Shown piece by piece: positions 41,956-51,741 of a DNA stretch of 64,000 nucleotides. Origin of the DNA: Paraburkholderia phenoliruptrix (GTDB taxonomy: Bacteria > Pseudomonadota > Gammaproteobacteria > Burkholderiales > Burkholderiaceae). The DNA lies in contig NZ_CADIKB010000008.1 of NCBI RefSeq assembly GCF_902859825.1, forward strand, positions 1 through 64,000. Reading direction: 5' to 3'. Every line of letters starts with the position of its first letter. Positions within the stretch are counted from its first letter, which is position 1. A program made the position numbers and the translations under genes. The notes below the pieces were generated by a model. It was not told the DNA's origin and ran no database searches. It was given only the letters and a program-made list of their open reading frames with translations.

Positions 41956-43974
41956 ATGCAAGGAACGAACGTGCTGTTCGGTCAGATTGCCGTCGTCTTC
42001 GGCATCGTGATCGCTGGCGTATGGAGCGCCACGCAATGGACAGCAGCGGCCCTGGGCTACCAGCTACGCCTGGGCTCGCCGTGGTTCGACTTCTTCGGTA
42101 CGCCGGTCTACCACCCCTGGGGCCTGTTCGAGTGGTGGTTCTTCTTCGACGCCTACGCGCCGCATATCTTCGACGCGGGCGGTGCCATTGCCGCAGGCAG
42201 CGGCCTGATCGCGATGGTAGTTGCCATCGGCATGTCGATCTGGCGCTCGCGCCAGTCCAAGCTGGTCACGACCTACGGCTCGGCCCGCTGGGCCAATGCG
42301 GAGGACATCCACAAGGCGGGCCTTGACCAGCCTGCGGGCGTGTTCCTCGGCCTGCATCGCCAGCAGTACCTGCGCCATGAAGGCCCGGAACACGTCCTGA
42401 CATTCGCGCCCACCCGCTCGGGCAAAGGCGTGGGCCTGGTGGTTCCCACCTTGTTGAGCTGGCCTGCATCGGCCGTCATTCACGACATCAAGGGCGAGAA
42501 CTGGAGCATCACCGCCGGCTGGCGCTCGCGCTTCTCGCATTGCCTGCTGTTCAACCCGACCGATGCGAAGTCGTCGGCCTACAACCCACTGCTGGAGGTG
42601 AGGCGCGGCGCGCACGAAGTGCGCGACGTGCAGAACATCGCAGACATTCTGGTCGATCCCGAAGGAGCACTGGAGCGGCGCAACCATTGGGAGAAGACCT
42701 CGCATGCGCTGCTGGTTGGGGCCATCCTGCACGTGCTCTACGCAGGCGAAGACAAGACGCTGCGCGGAGTCGCCAACTTCCTCAGCGACCCGGCCTGTCC
42801 CTTCGAGCTGACCCTGCATCGGATGATGACCACGCCGCACATCGGTGGTGGGCCGCATCTGGTGGTGGCATCGGCAGCGCGCGAAGTCCTGAACAAATCG
42901 GACAACGAGCGTTCCGGCGTGTTGAGCACCGCCATGTCATTCCTCGGCCTGTACCGCGACCCCACGGTGGCCGAAGTCACCTCGCGCTGCGACTGGCGCA
43001 TTGCCGACCTGATCGCGGCCGAGCATCCGGTGTCGCTGTACCTGGTGGTGCCGCCTTCGGACATTTCGCGGACGAAACCGCTCATTCGCCTGATCCTCAA
43101 CCAGATCGGGCGACGGCTGACGGAATCGCTCGACGGCAGCGACGGCATCGCGCGCCGCCACAAGCTGCTATTGATGCTCGACGAGTTCCCCGCGCTCGGA
43201 CGGCTCGACTTCTTCGAGACGGCCCTGGCCTTCATGGCCGGCTACGGTATCCGCAGCTTCCTCATCGCCCAGTCGCTCAACCAGATTGACAAAGCCTACG
43301 GCCAGAACCATTCGATCCTGGACAACTGCCATGTCCGGGTGACGTTCGCCACCAACGACGAGCGCACCGCCAAGCGCATCTCCGAAACGCTGGGCACCGC
43401 GACCGAGCTGCGCGCGCAGCGCAACTACGCCGGCCACCGGCTCGCGCCATGGCTCGGGCATCTGATGGTGTCGCGCCAGGAGACGGCACGTCCGCTGCTC
43501 ACGCCGGGCGAGGTAATGCAGCTTCCGCCCGACGAGGCCGTGGTGATGGTGTCCAGCGTGGCGCCCATCAAGGCCAAGAAGCTGCGCTACTACGCGGACA
43601 GCAATTTCAAGCGGCGCGTGCTTCCGCCGCCGGTGCTTGCAACCCTGTCCATGCAGGGGCGCTATGCCGATGTGCCACCGGAACGCGCCGACGACTGGAG
43701 CGGGCTGGCGATTCCCGCCATGCCGGTCGCACCGACGGCCGACGCCGCCGATGGGCTGGAGAACCTGGGTTCGGCCGACGACAGCGGCCCACGCCGCCAG
43801 CCCGAACTTTCCGAAGCCGTCACCTACGACCCCGACCTGGTTGCGCCCGCAGCCGACCTCGGGCTGCTCGATGACGACGACATGCCGCATCCCCTTCCTC
43901 GCCAGCTCGATCCGGCCCTGCAGCGCACGGCCCGGCTGGCTTCCCTCGACCCTGACGACGGAATCGACCTATGA
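41956..43974 (+). CDS. traG: TraG, VirD4-type conjugative coupling ATPase
   Basis: A 672-residue type IV coupling protein. Two transmembrane helices lie in the first 100 residues, Walker A is PTRSGKGVG (about 153-161) and Walker B is LLLMLDEFPALG (about 402-413). It links the relaxosome to the Trb channel and pumps DNA. The Asp/Ala-rich tail (about 580-672) is typically variable. GGAGG precedes the ATG. It heads the tightly overlapping trb operon; the next gene starts within its stop (ATGA at 43971-43974). Confidence 0.92.
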   Translation: MQGTNVLFGQIAVVFGIVIAGVWSATQWTAAALGYQLRLGSPWFDFFGTPVYHPWGLFEWWFFFDAYAPHIFDAGGAIAAGSGLIAMVVAIGMSIWRSRQSKLVTTYGSARWANAEDIHKAGLDQPAGVFLGLHRQQYLRHEGPEHVLTFAPTRSGKGVGLVVPTLLSWPASAVIHDIKGENWSITAGWRSRFSHCLLFNPTDAKSSAYNPLLEVRRGAHEVRDVQNIADILVDPEGALERRNHWEKTSHALLVGAILHVLYAGEDKTLRGVANFLSDPACPFELTLHRMMTTPHIGGGPHLVVASAAREVLNKSDNERSGVLSTAMSFLGLYRDPTVAEVTSRCDWRIADLIAAEHPVSLYLVVPPSDISRTKPLIRLILNQIGRRLTESLDGSDGIARRHKLLLMLDEFPALGRLDFFETALAFMAGYGIRSFLIAQSLNQIDKAYGQNHSILDNCHVRVTFATNDERTAKRISETLGTATELRAQRNYAGHRLAPWLGHLMVSRQETARPLLTPGEVMQLPPDEAVVMVSSVAPIKAKKLRYYADSNFKRRVLPPPVLATLSMQGRYADVPPERADDWSGLAIPAMPVAPTADAADGLENLGSADDSGPRRQPELSEAVTYDPDLVAPAADLGLLDDDDMPHPLPRQLDPALQRTARLASLDPDDGIDL

Positions 43975-44435
43975 CCCAACACCGCCTCAATGTGTTCATC
44001 CAGCCGGAGCACAGCAAGCGGCTCGATGAACTGGCCGCCAAGAAGGGCGTGTCCAAGTCCAGCATCGTCGCGGCGGCCCTGGCCTCCTGGCTGTCGCCCG
44101 ATGCGGCCGACCAGCGCGAGGCGGCAATTGCCAAGCGGCTGGACCGCCTGTCGCGCCACGCCGAGCGCCTGGAGCGCGACCAGAACATTGCCATCGAAAC
44201 ATTGGCGCTGTTCATCCGCTATTTCCTCACGGTGAGCACACCCGTGCCCGAGGCCCATCAGGATGCCGCTCGCGCCCAGGGCAAGGCCCGCTTCGAGCAG
44301 TTCGTCGAGCAGCTCGGTCGCCATTTGCTGCGCGGGCGCAGCCTGGTGCGGGATGTGGTGGAGGAACTGCACACCGATCCGACGCGACCGGAGGGCGCTG
44401 CGGCCGTCGCGGATGCCCAGGAGCGTGCCTTATGA
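43971..44435 (+). CDS. CopG/ribbon-helix-helix regulator in the trb operon
   Basis: A 154-residue protein. The first 50 residues form an RHH motif (RLNVFIQPEHSKRLDELAAK, then KSSIVAAALASWL). A helical middle (REAAIAKRLDRLSRHAERLERD, about 48-69) probably oligomerises. It overlaps traG and trbB by ATGA on both sides and occupies this place in all Tn4371-type ICEs I know. Likely operon autoregulator or relaxosome DNA-binding partner. Confidence 0.82.
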   Translation: MTQHRLNVFIQPEHSKRLDELAAKKGVSKSSIVAAALASWLSPDAADQREAAIAKRLDRLSRHAERLERDQNIAIETLALFIRYFLTVSTPVPEAHQDAARAQGKARFEQFVEQLGRHLLRGRSLVRDVVEELHTDPTRPEGAAAVADAQERAL

Positions 44436-45496
44436 GCGCCGTTCCTTCCTCCTTCACGGCCACCTCGCTGGATCGCCGCATCCAGATGCTGCGCACGGCC
44501 ATGGGGCCGCTGATCGCTGCCGCGCTCGAAGACCCGGACGTGGTGGAAATCATGCTCAACCCCGATCGCACGCTCTGGGTGGATCGTCTGTCCACGGGCC
44601 GCGCGCCGATGGGCGTGGAACTGTCCGAGGCCGATGGCGAACGCATCATCCGCCTCGTTGCAGCTCACGTTGGCACGGAAGTTCATCGGGGCCAGCCGTT
44701 GTTGACGGCAGAGCTGCCCGAGACGGGCGAACGCTTCGAGGGCATCCTGCCGCCCGCCGCGCCGGGGCCGGCCTTCGCCTTGCGCAAGCGCGCCTTTGGC
44801 GTGATCCCACTGTCGCGCTACATCGAGGACGGAATGATGACCGCCGCGCAGGCGGGCCTGCTGGTGCGCGCCGTGCGCGAGCGCCAGAACATCCTGATCG
44901 CAGGCGGCACCAGCACGGGCAAGACCACGCTCGCCAATGCCTTGCTCGCCGAGATTGCCGCTACCGGTGACCGCGTGCTGGTGCTTGAAGACACGGTGGA
45001 GCTGCAATGCGCGGCGCGCGATCACGTACCGCTGCGCACGCGCCAGGGCGTGGTGTCGATGACCGAGCTGGTGCGCTCTTCCATGCGCCTGCGCCCGGAT
45101 CGCGTGATCGTTGGCGAAGTGCGTGGTGCCGAGGCGCTGGATCTCATCAAGGTATGGGGCACGGGCCACCCCGGCGGCATCGCCACCATCCACGCCGGCT
45201 CCGCGCTGGGCGCGCTGCTGCGCCTGGAGCAACTGATTCTCGAAGTGGCGGAGAACCCGCCCCGTGCGCTGATCGCGGAAGCGGTCAACGTGGTCATCCA
45301 CATCGCCGGGCGCGGACGCAAGCGCCGCATCGAGAGCATCGCCCGCGTCGTCGGCTTTGACGGCGTGGGCTACCGATTGGCGGATTGGGAGGCGGACGCG
45401 CTGGACACGCCGTTTCCCGAGTTGTCGCCAAACCCCGATGCCGTACCCGCTGCGGCGACTTCCTCATCCCTTGACTCACTTGGAGAACTGCCATGA
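44432..45496 (+). CDS. trbB: TrbB, VirB11-type secretion ATPase
   Basis: A 354-residue hexameric ATPase. Walker A is GGTSTGKTTLAN (about 157-168), the Asp box follows in LVLEDTVELQC, Walker B is LRPDRVIVGEVRG, and the His box GHPGGIATIHAG is clear. It energises pilus assembly and substrate transfer at the cytoplasmic face. It overlaps the RHH gene and trbC by ATGA. Confidence 0.92.
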   Translation: MSAVPSSFTATSLDRRIQMLRTAMGPLIAAALEDPDVVEIMLNPDRTLWVDRLSTGRAPMGVELSEADGERIIRLVAAHVGTEVHRGQPLLTAELPETGERFEGILPPAAPGPAFALRKRAFGVIPLSRYIEDGMMTAAQAGLLVRAVRERQNILIAGGTSTGKTTLANALLAEIAATGDRVLVLEDTVELQCAARDHVPLRTRQGVVSMTELVRSSMRLRPDRVIVGEVRGAEALDLIKVWGTGHPGGIATIHAGSALGALLRLEQLILEVAENPPRALIAEAVNVVIHIAGRGRKRRIESIARVVGFDGVGYRLADWEADALDTPFPELSPNPDAVPAAATSSSLDSLGELP

Positions 45497-45876
45497 CGCA
45501 GATGACCATTCCTGCTTTCCGTTTTTCTGCAAATCCGGCTTTGCGTCTTGCGCGGCTGCGCTGCCTGGCCCGTCCTGCGGGGCAAGGGCTGCTGCTGGCC
45601 GCGTTGCTGTTGTTCCTGGCCGGAGCCGCGCAGGCCGCCGGTTCCTCGATGCCGTGGGAAGGCCCGCTGCAATCCATCCTCGAATCCATCCAGGGGCCGG
45701 TGGCGCGCATCGTCGCGGTCATCATCATCATCGCCACGGGCCTCGCGCTCGCGTTCGGCGACACGTCCGGCGGGTTCCGCAAGCTGATCCAGATCGTATT
45801 CGGTCTGTCCATCGCGTTCGCCGCTTCGAGCTTCTTCCTGTCGTTCTTCAGCTTCTCCGGCGGGGCGGTCGTATGA
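45493..45876 (+). CDS. trbC: TrbC, VirB2-type pilin precursor
   Basis: A 127-residue prepilin. A long signal peptide (about 1-52) ends near AQAAG, and two hydrophobic helices follow (about 74-90 and 102-122). The protein is expected to be trimmed, and perhaps cyclised, by TraF encoded at 21714. It overlaps trbB and trbD by ATGA. Confidence 0.88.
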   Translation: MTQMTIPAFRFSANPALRLARLRCLARPAGQGLLLAALLLFLAGAAQAAGSSMPWEGPLQSILESIQGPVARIVAVIIIIATGLALAFGDTSGGFRKLIQIVFGLSIAFAASSFFLSFFSFSGGAVV

Positions 45877-46145
45877 GTGCCCCTGACACCTTCGCGGACG
45901 GCTTCGAGGTGCCGCTGCATCGCTCGCTGACCGAGCCGATTCTGCTGGGCGGTGCGCCGCGCACCGTAGCGATCGCTAACGGCACGCTGGCCGCCGCTGT
46001 CGGCCTGGGCCTGCAACTGTGGATTCCGGGCGTCGTGCTCTGGATCGTCGGCCATTCGCTGGCGGTGTGGGGTGCGCGCGTCGATCCGCAGTTCATGCAG
46101 GTCTTCGCCCGGCACATCAAGCACCGCCCGCTGCTGGACGTGTGA
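45873..46145 (+). CDS. trbD: TrbD, VirB3-type inner membrane protein
   Basis: A 90-residue VirB3 homologue. It starts with the family motif VPLHRSLTEPILLGGAPR and has two hydrophobic stretches (about 32-66). It anchors the VirB4-type ATPase TrbE, encoded 15 bp downstream after a GGGGAGG ribosome site. Overlaps trbC by ATGA. Confidence 0.9.
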   Translation: MSAPDTFADGFEVPLHRSLTEPILLGGAPRTVAIANGTLAAAVGLGLQLWIPGVVLWIVGHSLAVWGARVDPQFMQVFARHIKHRPLLDV

Positions 46146-46160
46146 GGGGAGGACGCCGCG

Positions 46161-48614
46161 ATGCTGAACCTCGCCGAATACCGCCAGCGCCCGGCCTTGC
46201 TTGCCGACTGGCTGCCCTGGGCCGGGCTGGTCGCACCGGGCGTCGTCTTGAACAAGGACGGCAGTTTCCAGCGCACGGCCCGGTTTCGCGGGCCTGACCT
46301 CGACAGCGCGACGCAAGGCGAGCTGATCGCCACGTCGGCGCGGTTGAACAACGCGCTGCGCCGCATGGGATCGGGCTGGGCGCTGTTCATCGAAGCCGAG
46401 CGCCGGCCTGCGGCCGACTATCCGCACTCGGAGTTTCCCGAGCCGCTTTCGTGGGTGGTGGAGGAAGAACGCCGGGCCGCCTTCGAGGAATCGGGCCATC
46501 ACTTCGAGAGCGGCTATCACCTGACGTTGCTTTACCTGCCGCCGGAAGAATCCCGCGCCCGTGCAGCCAAGATGCTCTACGAGAACACACCGACGAATGG
46601 CGTGGACTGGCGCGAGCGGCTGCAAGCCTTCGTCGCGGAAACGGATCGCGTCTTTGACCTGCTCGACGGCGTGATGCCGGAAATCGTCTGGCTGGATGAC
46701 AGCCAGACGCTGACCTACCTGCACACGACCATCTCGACGCGGCGCTACCGCGTCGGTGTGCCCGAAGTGCCGTTCCACATCGACGCCCTGCTGACCGACT
46801 CGCCGCTGGTCGGTGGCCTGGCGCCCATGCTGGGCGACCAGCACCTGCGCGTGGTGTCGGTGCGCGGTTTTCCGACCTCGACCTGGCCGGGGATTCTGGA
46901 CGACCTCAACCGCTTGGGCTTTGCATATCGTTGGAGTACGCGCTTTCTCTGTCTCGACAAATCCGAGGCGGAAAAGGAACTCACCCGCCTGCGCCGCCAG
47001 TGGTTTGCAAAAAGGAAGAACGTCATCGCGCTGCTGCGCGAAACGATCTTCCAGCAGGAAAGCCCGTTGGTCGATACTGACGCCAGCAACAAGGCGACCG
47101 ACGCCGATGCCGCCTTACAGGAGCTGGGCAGCGATCAGGTCGCCTTCGGCTATCTCACCGCCACGGTGACGGTGCTCGATGCCGACCCGGCCGTAGCCGA
47201 CGAGAAGCTGCGCATGGTGGAGCGGGTCATCCAGGGGCGCGGCTTCGTCACCATCCCGGAAACGCTCAACGCCGTGGATGCGTGGCTGTCATCCATTCCG
47301 GGCAACGCTTACGCCAACGTGCGCCAGCCCATCGTCTCGACGCTGAACCTAGCACACATGATGCCGGTGTCCGCAGTATGGGCGGGGCCGGAAAAGAACG
47401 ACCACCTCGACGGCCCGCCGCTGATCGTCACGCGCACCGATGGCGCGACGCCGTTCCGGCTGGTGACGCACATCGGCGACGTGGGCCACACGCTGGTCGC
47501 AGGCCCGACCGGCATGGGCAAGTCGGTCTTGCTCGCCACGCTGGCGATGCAGTTCCGTCGCTATCGCGGTTCGCGCATCTTCGCCTTCGACATGGGCCGC
47601 TCGATGCGGGCCACGATCCTGGGCTTGGGCGGCGAACACTACGACCTGGGCACGGATGGCGAAATCGCCTTCCAGCCCCTGGCACGCATCGACCGCGAGG
47701 GCTACCGCACCTGGGCCGCAGAATGGGTCGAAGGCCGCTTGCTGCACGAAGGCGTGGCGGTCGGCCCCGACGAGAAGGCGGCTATCTGGTCGGCGCTTGG
47801 AAGCCTCGCCGGTGCGCCGGTGGAGCAGCGCACGATGACCGGCCTGTCGGTGCTGCTGCAATCGAACGCGCTGCGCCAGGCGCTCGCGCCCTACGTGCTC
47901 GGTGGTGCGCACGGCAAGCTGCTGGACGCTGACCACGACCGGCTCGGCATGGCCGACGTGCAGTGCTTCGAGATGGAGGAGCTGATGCACAGCAAGGCCG
48001 CCGTCATGGCCGTGCTGCATTACCTCTTTGCGCGCTTCGATGAACGCTTCGACGGATCGCCCACGCTGCTGATCCTCGATGAAGCGTGGTTGTTCCTCGA
48101 TGACCCGGTGTTTGCCGCGCGTATCCGCCAGTGGCTCAAGACGCTACGCAAGAAAAACGTGTCGGTGATCTTCGCCACGCAGTCGCTCGCGGACATCAAG
48201 GATTCGAGCATCGCCCCCGCGATTATCGAAAGCTGCGCCAGCCGCATCTTCCTGCCGAACCCGCAGGCGACTGAGCCGCAGATTCGCACGATCTACGAAG
48301 GCTTCGGCCTCAACAGCCGGCAGATCGAGATCGTCGCCACCGCGCAGCCCAAGCGCGACTACTACTACCAATCCCGCCTCGGCAACCGCCTGTTCGACCT
48401 CGACCTGGGGCCGGCCGCGCTGGCGTTTGCGGGCGCTTCCACGCCGCAAGACCAGCGCGACATAGACCGCGTGCTGCTGGACGCCGGCGTACCCGGCTTC
48501 GCGGGCGCCTGGCTGCGCCATCGCGGCCTCGATTGGGCGGCCGACCTGCTGCCCTCGTTCCCCGGCCTTGCGCCGGGTTCCCTCGCTGATCAACCCCTGG
48601 AGAACCTGTCATGA
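46161..48614 (+). CDS. trbE: TrbE, VirB4-type secretion ATPase
   Basis: An 817-residue ATPase, full length. The CagE/TrbE N-terminal domain spans about 180-400; Walker A is GPTGMGKSVLLA (about 446-457) and Walker B is LLILDEAWLFLDD (about 633-645), with FATQSLADI following. It powers pilus biogenesis with TrbB and TraG. Overlaps trbJ by ATGA (48611-48614). Confidence 0.93.
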   Translation: MLNLAEYRQRPALLADWLPWAGLVAPGVVLNKDGSFQRTARFRGPDLDSATQGELIATSARLNNALRRMGSGWALFIEAERRPAADYPHSEFPEPLSWVVEEERRAAFEESGHHFESGYHLTLLYLPPEESRARAAKMLYENTPTNGVDWRERLQAFVAETDRVFDLLDGVMPEIVWLDDSQTLTYLHTTISTRRYRVGVPEVPFHIDALLTDSPLVGGLAPMLGDQHLRVVSVRGFPTSTWPGILDDLNRLGFAYRWSTRFLCLDKSEAEKELTRLRRQWFAKRKNVIALLRETIFQQESPLVDTDASNKATDADAALQELGSDQVAFGYLTATVTVLDADPAVADEKLRMVERVIQGRGFVTIPETLNAVDAWLSSIPGNAYANVRQPIVSTLNLAHMMPVSAVWAGPEKNDHLDGPPLIVTRTDGATPFRLVTHIGDVGHTLVAGPTGMGKSVLLATLAMQFRRYRGSRIFAFDMGRSMRATILGLGGEHYDLGTDGEIAFQPLARIDREGYRTWAAEWVEGRLLHEGVAVGPDEKAAIWSALGSLAGAPVEQRTMTGLSVLLQSNALRQALAPYVLGGAHGKLLDADHDRLGMADVQCFEMEELMHSKAAVMAVLHYLFARFDERFDGSPTLLILDEAWLFLDDPVFAARIRQWLKTLRKKNVSVIFATQSLADIKDSSIAPAIIESCASRIFLPNPQATEPQIRTIYEGFGLNSRQIEIVATAQPKRDYYYQSRLGNRLFDLDLGPAALAFAGASTPQDQRDIDRVLLDAGVPGFAGAWLRHRGLDWAADLLPSFPGLAPGSLADQPLENLS

Positions 48615-49336
48615 AAAAGCGTCTTGTCGCCGCCGCAATCGCGGCCATGCTTTGCACCGCCACCGCCCATGCGCAATGGGTCGTGGTCGATCCCACCAAC
48701 CTCGTGCAGAACACGCTGACCGCGATCCGCACGCTGGAGCAGATCAACAACCAGATCCAGCAGCTTCAGAACGAAGCGCAGATGCTGATGAACCAGGCGC
48801 GCAATCTCGCCAGCCTGCCATCCAGCGTGGTCGGCCAGTTGCGCGCCAATCTGGCGACCACGCAGCGGCTGATCGACCAGGCGCGCGGCCTGGCCTACGA
48901 CGTGACGAATCTGGATCGGGAGTTTCAGCGCCTGTATCCCGAGCAGTACGCCGCCACGGTGAGCGGCGACCAGATGTACCGCGACACGCAGGAGCGATGG
49001 AAGAACACGCTCAACGGCTTGCAGACCACGATGCGGATGCAGGCCCAGGTTTCGCAGAACCTGGGCGAAGACGAAAGCGTGCTCGCCGACCTCGTGGGCA
49101 AGAGCCAGTCAGCCGAAGGTGCGTTGCAGGCGATGCAGGCCATGAACCAGTTGCTGGCCTTGCAGGCCAAGCAGTCGATCCAGTCGCAGCGGCTCCAGAT
49201 CACGCAGGATCGCGCTGCCGCGCTGGAACTGGCGCGGCAGGCGGCGGCCACGGAGCGCGGACGTGAGATGACGCGCCGCTTCCTGGGCAGTGGCACGCCG
49301 TACACGCCGCAAGCCGTCGATTTCTACAACCACTGA
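48611..49336 (+). CDS. trbJ: TrbJ, VirB5-type protein
   Basis: A 241-residue periplasmic protein. The signal peptide (about 1-21) ends with ATAHAQ. The mature protein is mostly helical and Gln-rich (ALEQINNQIQQLQNE-like opening, about 43-58), as in VirB5 pilus-tip proteins. In RP4, TrbJ is needed for mating and contributes to exclusion with TrbK, which is encoded 12 bp downstream. Confidence 0.88.
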   Translation: MKKRLVAAAIAAMLCTATAHAQWVVVDPTNLVQNTLTAIRTLEQINNQIQQLQNEAQMLMNQARNLASLPSSVVGQLRANLATTQRLIDQARGLAYDVTNLDREFQRLYPEQYAATVSGDQMYRDTQERWKNTLNGLQTTMRMQAQVSQNLGEDESVLADLVGKSQSAEGALQAMQAMNQLLALQAKQSIQSQRLQITQDRAAALELARQAAATERGREMTRRFLGSGTPYTPQAVDFYNH

Positions 49337-49348
49337 CGAGGTGCGGCC

Positions 49349-49648
49349 ATGAAGTACGCGCCTGTCGTGTTCGCTCTCGCGTTCCTGCTGTCCGGCTGCG
49401 ATCAGCCGCTGTCGGTGGCTTCACTGGCCGCCGATCCATCCCGGTTGCACACGCTGCGCGCGCAGTGCCGCACGGGCGCGCACGACGGCGCGTTTTGCGC
49501 GCAGGTGGCCCAGGCCGACCTGCGGCGCTTTCTCTCCGGCCAGACCGGGCCGAGCGAGTATCAGACGCTAGCCGACCTGCCGCCGATTCCGCCCAGCTTC
49601 GATGAACCCGCCGATGCCGATGCGCCTGGGCAGGAGGACTCACCATGA
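49349..49648 (+). CDS. trbK: TrbK-like entry-exclusion lipoprotein
   Basis: A 99-residue lipoprotein with lipobox LLSGC (Cys about 19). The mature region has LHTLRAQCRTGAHDGAFCAQ, two Cys spaced as in the EexN-like protein at 41508; both share an RL-x4-C pattern and a following RRF. The C-terminal tail is Pro/Asp-rich. It overlaps trbL by ATGA. Position between trbJ and trbL is that of trbK in RP4. Confidence 0.82.
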   Translation: MKYAPVVFALAFLLSGCDQPLSVASLAADPSRLHTLRAQCRTGAHDGAFCAQVAQADLRRFLSGQTGPSEYQTLADLPPIPPSFDEPADADAPGQEDSP

Positions 49649-51018
49649 ACGACGTAACGATCATCGACCGCTTCCTCGATACCTTCTCGCGCTACATCGA
49701 CTCGGGCTTTGGACTGCTGCATGGCGAGGTGGCGTTTCTGACCGCCACGCTGATCGTCATCGACATGACGATCGCCGGGCTGTTCTGGGCGATGGGCCAT
49801 GCCGTCGGCCAGGGCGAGGACGTGATCGCCAAGCTGATCCGCAAGGTGCTGTACGTCGGTGCCTTCGCCTACATCATCGGCAACTTCAACACGCTGGCCG
49901 GCATCCTGTTCCGCTCCTTCGCCGGGCTGGGCCTAACGGCCAGCGGCTCGACCTTGAGCATGGAGAACTTCCTACACCCTGGGCGGCTGGCCAAGGTCGG
50001 CATCGACGCCGGTGCGCCGATCCTTGAGCAGATCGGCAACATGGCGGGCTTCCCCGAGGTGTTCGTGAACATCACGCCCATCGTCGTGATGTTCCTCGCG
50101 TGGTTGATCGTCATCCTGTGCTTCTTCGTGCTGGCGATCCAGCTTTTCATCACGCTGATCGAGTTCAAGCTGACCACGCTCGCCGGCTTCGTGCTGGTGC
50201 CGTTCGCGCTGTGGAACAAGACCGCGTTCCTCGCCGAAAAGGTGCTGGGCAACGTGGTGTCGTCCGGCATCAAGGTGCTGGTGCTCGCCGTCATTGTGGG
50301 CATCGGCTCGGGGCTGTTCGCCGAGTTTCAGGTACATCCCGCCGAGCCATCCATCGACCACTCCGTGGTCGTGATGCTGGCCTCGCTGACCCTGCTGGCC
50401 TTGGGCATCTTCGGGCCAGGCATTGCAACCGGGCTGGTGTCTGGCGGGCCGCAGCTTGGCGCGGGTGCGATGGCCGGTGCTGCGCTGGGCGCTGCGGGCG
50501 CTGCCGTTGCCGTCGGCGCCGCAGCCACGGGCGTCGGCGGCGCGGTAGCTGCTGGAGCGCGCATGGCGCCCGCTGCCGCCAAGCTGGCCGGCAGCGGCGC
50601 GCGGGCTGCCGCTGGGGCTGCCAGCAGTGCACGGTCGGCGTTCCAGGCCGGTTCCGCTTCGGCCGGCGGCGGCCTCAAGGGTGCCGCTGCGGGCTTCGGC
50701 AATGTCGCCAAGACAGGCGCTCAGGCAGCCGGGCAGAAGGTGGCCGATGGCGCGCGTTCGATGAAGGAACGTGCCGCCGCAGCTTTCCGCCAGGAAGGCA
50801 CGACTTCGGCGGGAGGCGGTACAGCCGCCGCATCGGGCGGCCCAGCGTCTGGTGGTGATACGCCCTCCACCGCGCCGCAGGAGCAACCCGCCTGGGCCAA
50901 ACGCCTGCATCGCCGCCAGCAACTCACCCATGCCGCAACCACCGCCGCCCACACGCTGCGCGGGGGCGACGGCGGCAGTTCCAGCCAGGGGCCGAGTCTG
51001 CGCGATTCCGATTCCTGA
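49645..51018 (+). CDS. trbL: TrbL, VirB6-type polytopic channel protein
   Basis: A 457-residue inner-membrane protein with about six hydrophobic segments between residues 30 and 270. The C-terminal third (about 275-457) is Ala/Gly-rich and low complexity, then Gln/His-rich, the usual variable cytoplasmic or periplasmic tail of TrbL. It forms part of the inner-membrane channel. ATG overlaps the trbK stop; trbF follows after 18 bp with aaggaga. Confidence 0.9.
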   Translation: MNDVTIIDRFLDTFSRYIDSGFGLLHGEVAFLTATLIVIDMTIAGLFWAMGHAVGQGEDVIAKLIRKVLYVGAFAYIIGNFNTLAGILFRSFAGLGLTASGSTLSMENFLHPGRLAKVGIDAGAPILEQIGNMAGFPEVFVNITPIVVMFLAWLIVILCFFVLAIQLFITLIEFKLTTLAGFVLVPFALWNKTAFLAEKVLGNVVSSGIKVLVLAVIVGIGSGLFAEFQVHPAEPSIDHSVVVMLASLTLLALGIFGPGIATGLVSGGPQLGAGAMAGAALGAAGAAVAVGAAATGVGGAVAAGARMAPAAAKLAGSGARAAAGAASSARSAFQAGSASAGGGLKGAAAGFGNVAKTGAQAAGQKVADGARSMKERAAAAFRQEGTTSAGGGTAAASGGPASGGDTPSTAPQEQPAWAKRLHRRQQLTHAATTAAHTLRGGDGGSSSQGPSLRDSDS

Positions 51019-51036
51019 TCTTCAAGGAGAACACCC

Positions 51037-51741
51037 ATGCGATTCAAACGACCGCAGGTGCGCTATGCCGACACGCCGCAGCCTGCTACTCCGTACCAAT
51101 CCGCCGCACAGGTGTGGGACGAGCGCATCGGCTCGGCCCGCGTGCAGGCGAAGAACTGGCGTTTCATGGCCTTCGGCTGTCTCACGCTGGCCGTGCTGAT
51201 GGCCGGGGGCCTGGTCTGGCGCTCGGCGCAATCCATCGTGACACCCTATGTCATCGAGGTGGACAACGCGGGCCAAGTGCGCGCCGTGGGCGAGGCCGCT
51301 ACGCCGTACCGGCCCAGCGATGCGCAGATCGCCTACCACCTGGGCCGCTTCATCGGCCTGGTGCGCTCGCTGTCCATCGACCCGATCGTGGTGCGGCAGA
51401 ACTGGCTGGACGCCTACGACTACACCACCGACAAGGGCGCCGTGGTGCTCAACGAGTACGCCCGCGTGAACGATCCGTTCGCGCGCATCGGCAAGGAGTC
51501 GGTGACGGTGCAGATCACCAGCGTGACCCGCGCCAGCGACGCCTCTTTCAACGTGCGCTGGACGGAACAACGCTTCGTCAACGGCGCTCCTGCTGGCACC
51601 GAACGCTGGAACGCGGTGATTTCCATCGTGCAGCAGACCCCGCGCACCGAACAGCGCCTGCGCAAGAACCCGTTGGGCATCTACGTCAACGGCCTGTCGT
51701 GGAGCCGCGAACTGGATTCTTCCGAAGGAGCCAAGCCATGA
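51037..51741 (+). CDS. trbF: TrbF, VirB8-type assembly factor
   Basis: A 234-residue bitopic protein. The cytoplasmic N-terminus is followed by one helix (about 43-65) and a periplasmic NTF2-like VirB8 domain with TPYVIEVDNAGQVRAVG and NPLGIYVNGLSWSREL at its end. It nucleates the envelope-spanning core with TrbG and TrbI. It overlaps trbG by ATGA. Confidence 0.91.
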   Translation: MRFKRPQVRYADTPQPATPYQSAAQVWDERIGSARVQAKNWRFMAFGCLTLAVLMAGGLVWRSAQSIVTPYVIEVDNAGQVRAVGEAATPYRPSDAQIAYHLGRFIGLVRSLSIDPIVVRQNWLDAYDYTTDKGAVVLNEYARVNDPFARIGKESVTVQITSVTRASDASFNVRWTEQRFVNGAPAGTERWNAVISIVQQTPRTEQRLRKNPLGIYVNGLSWSRELDSSEGAKP

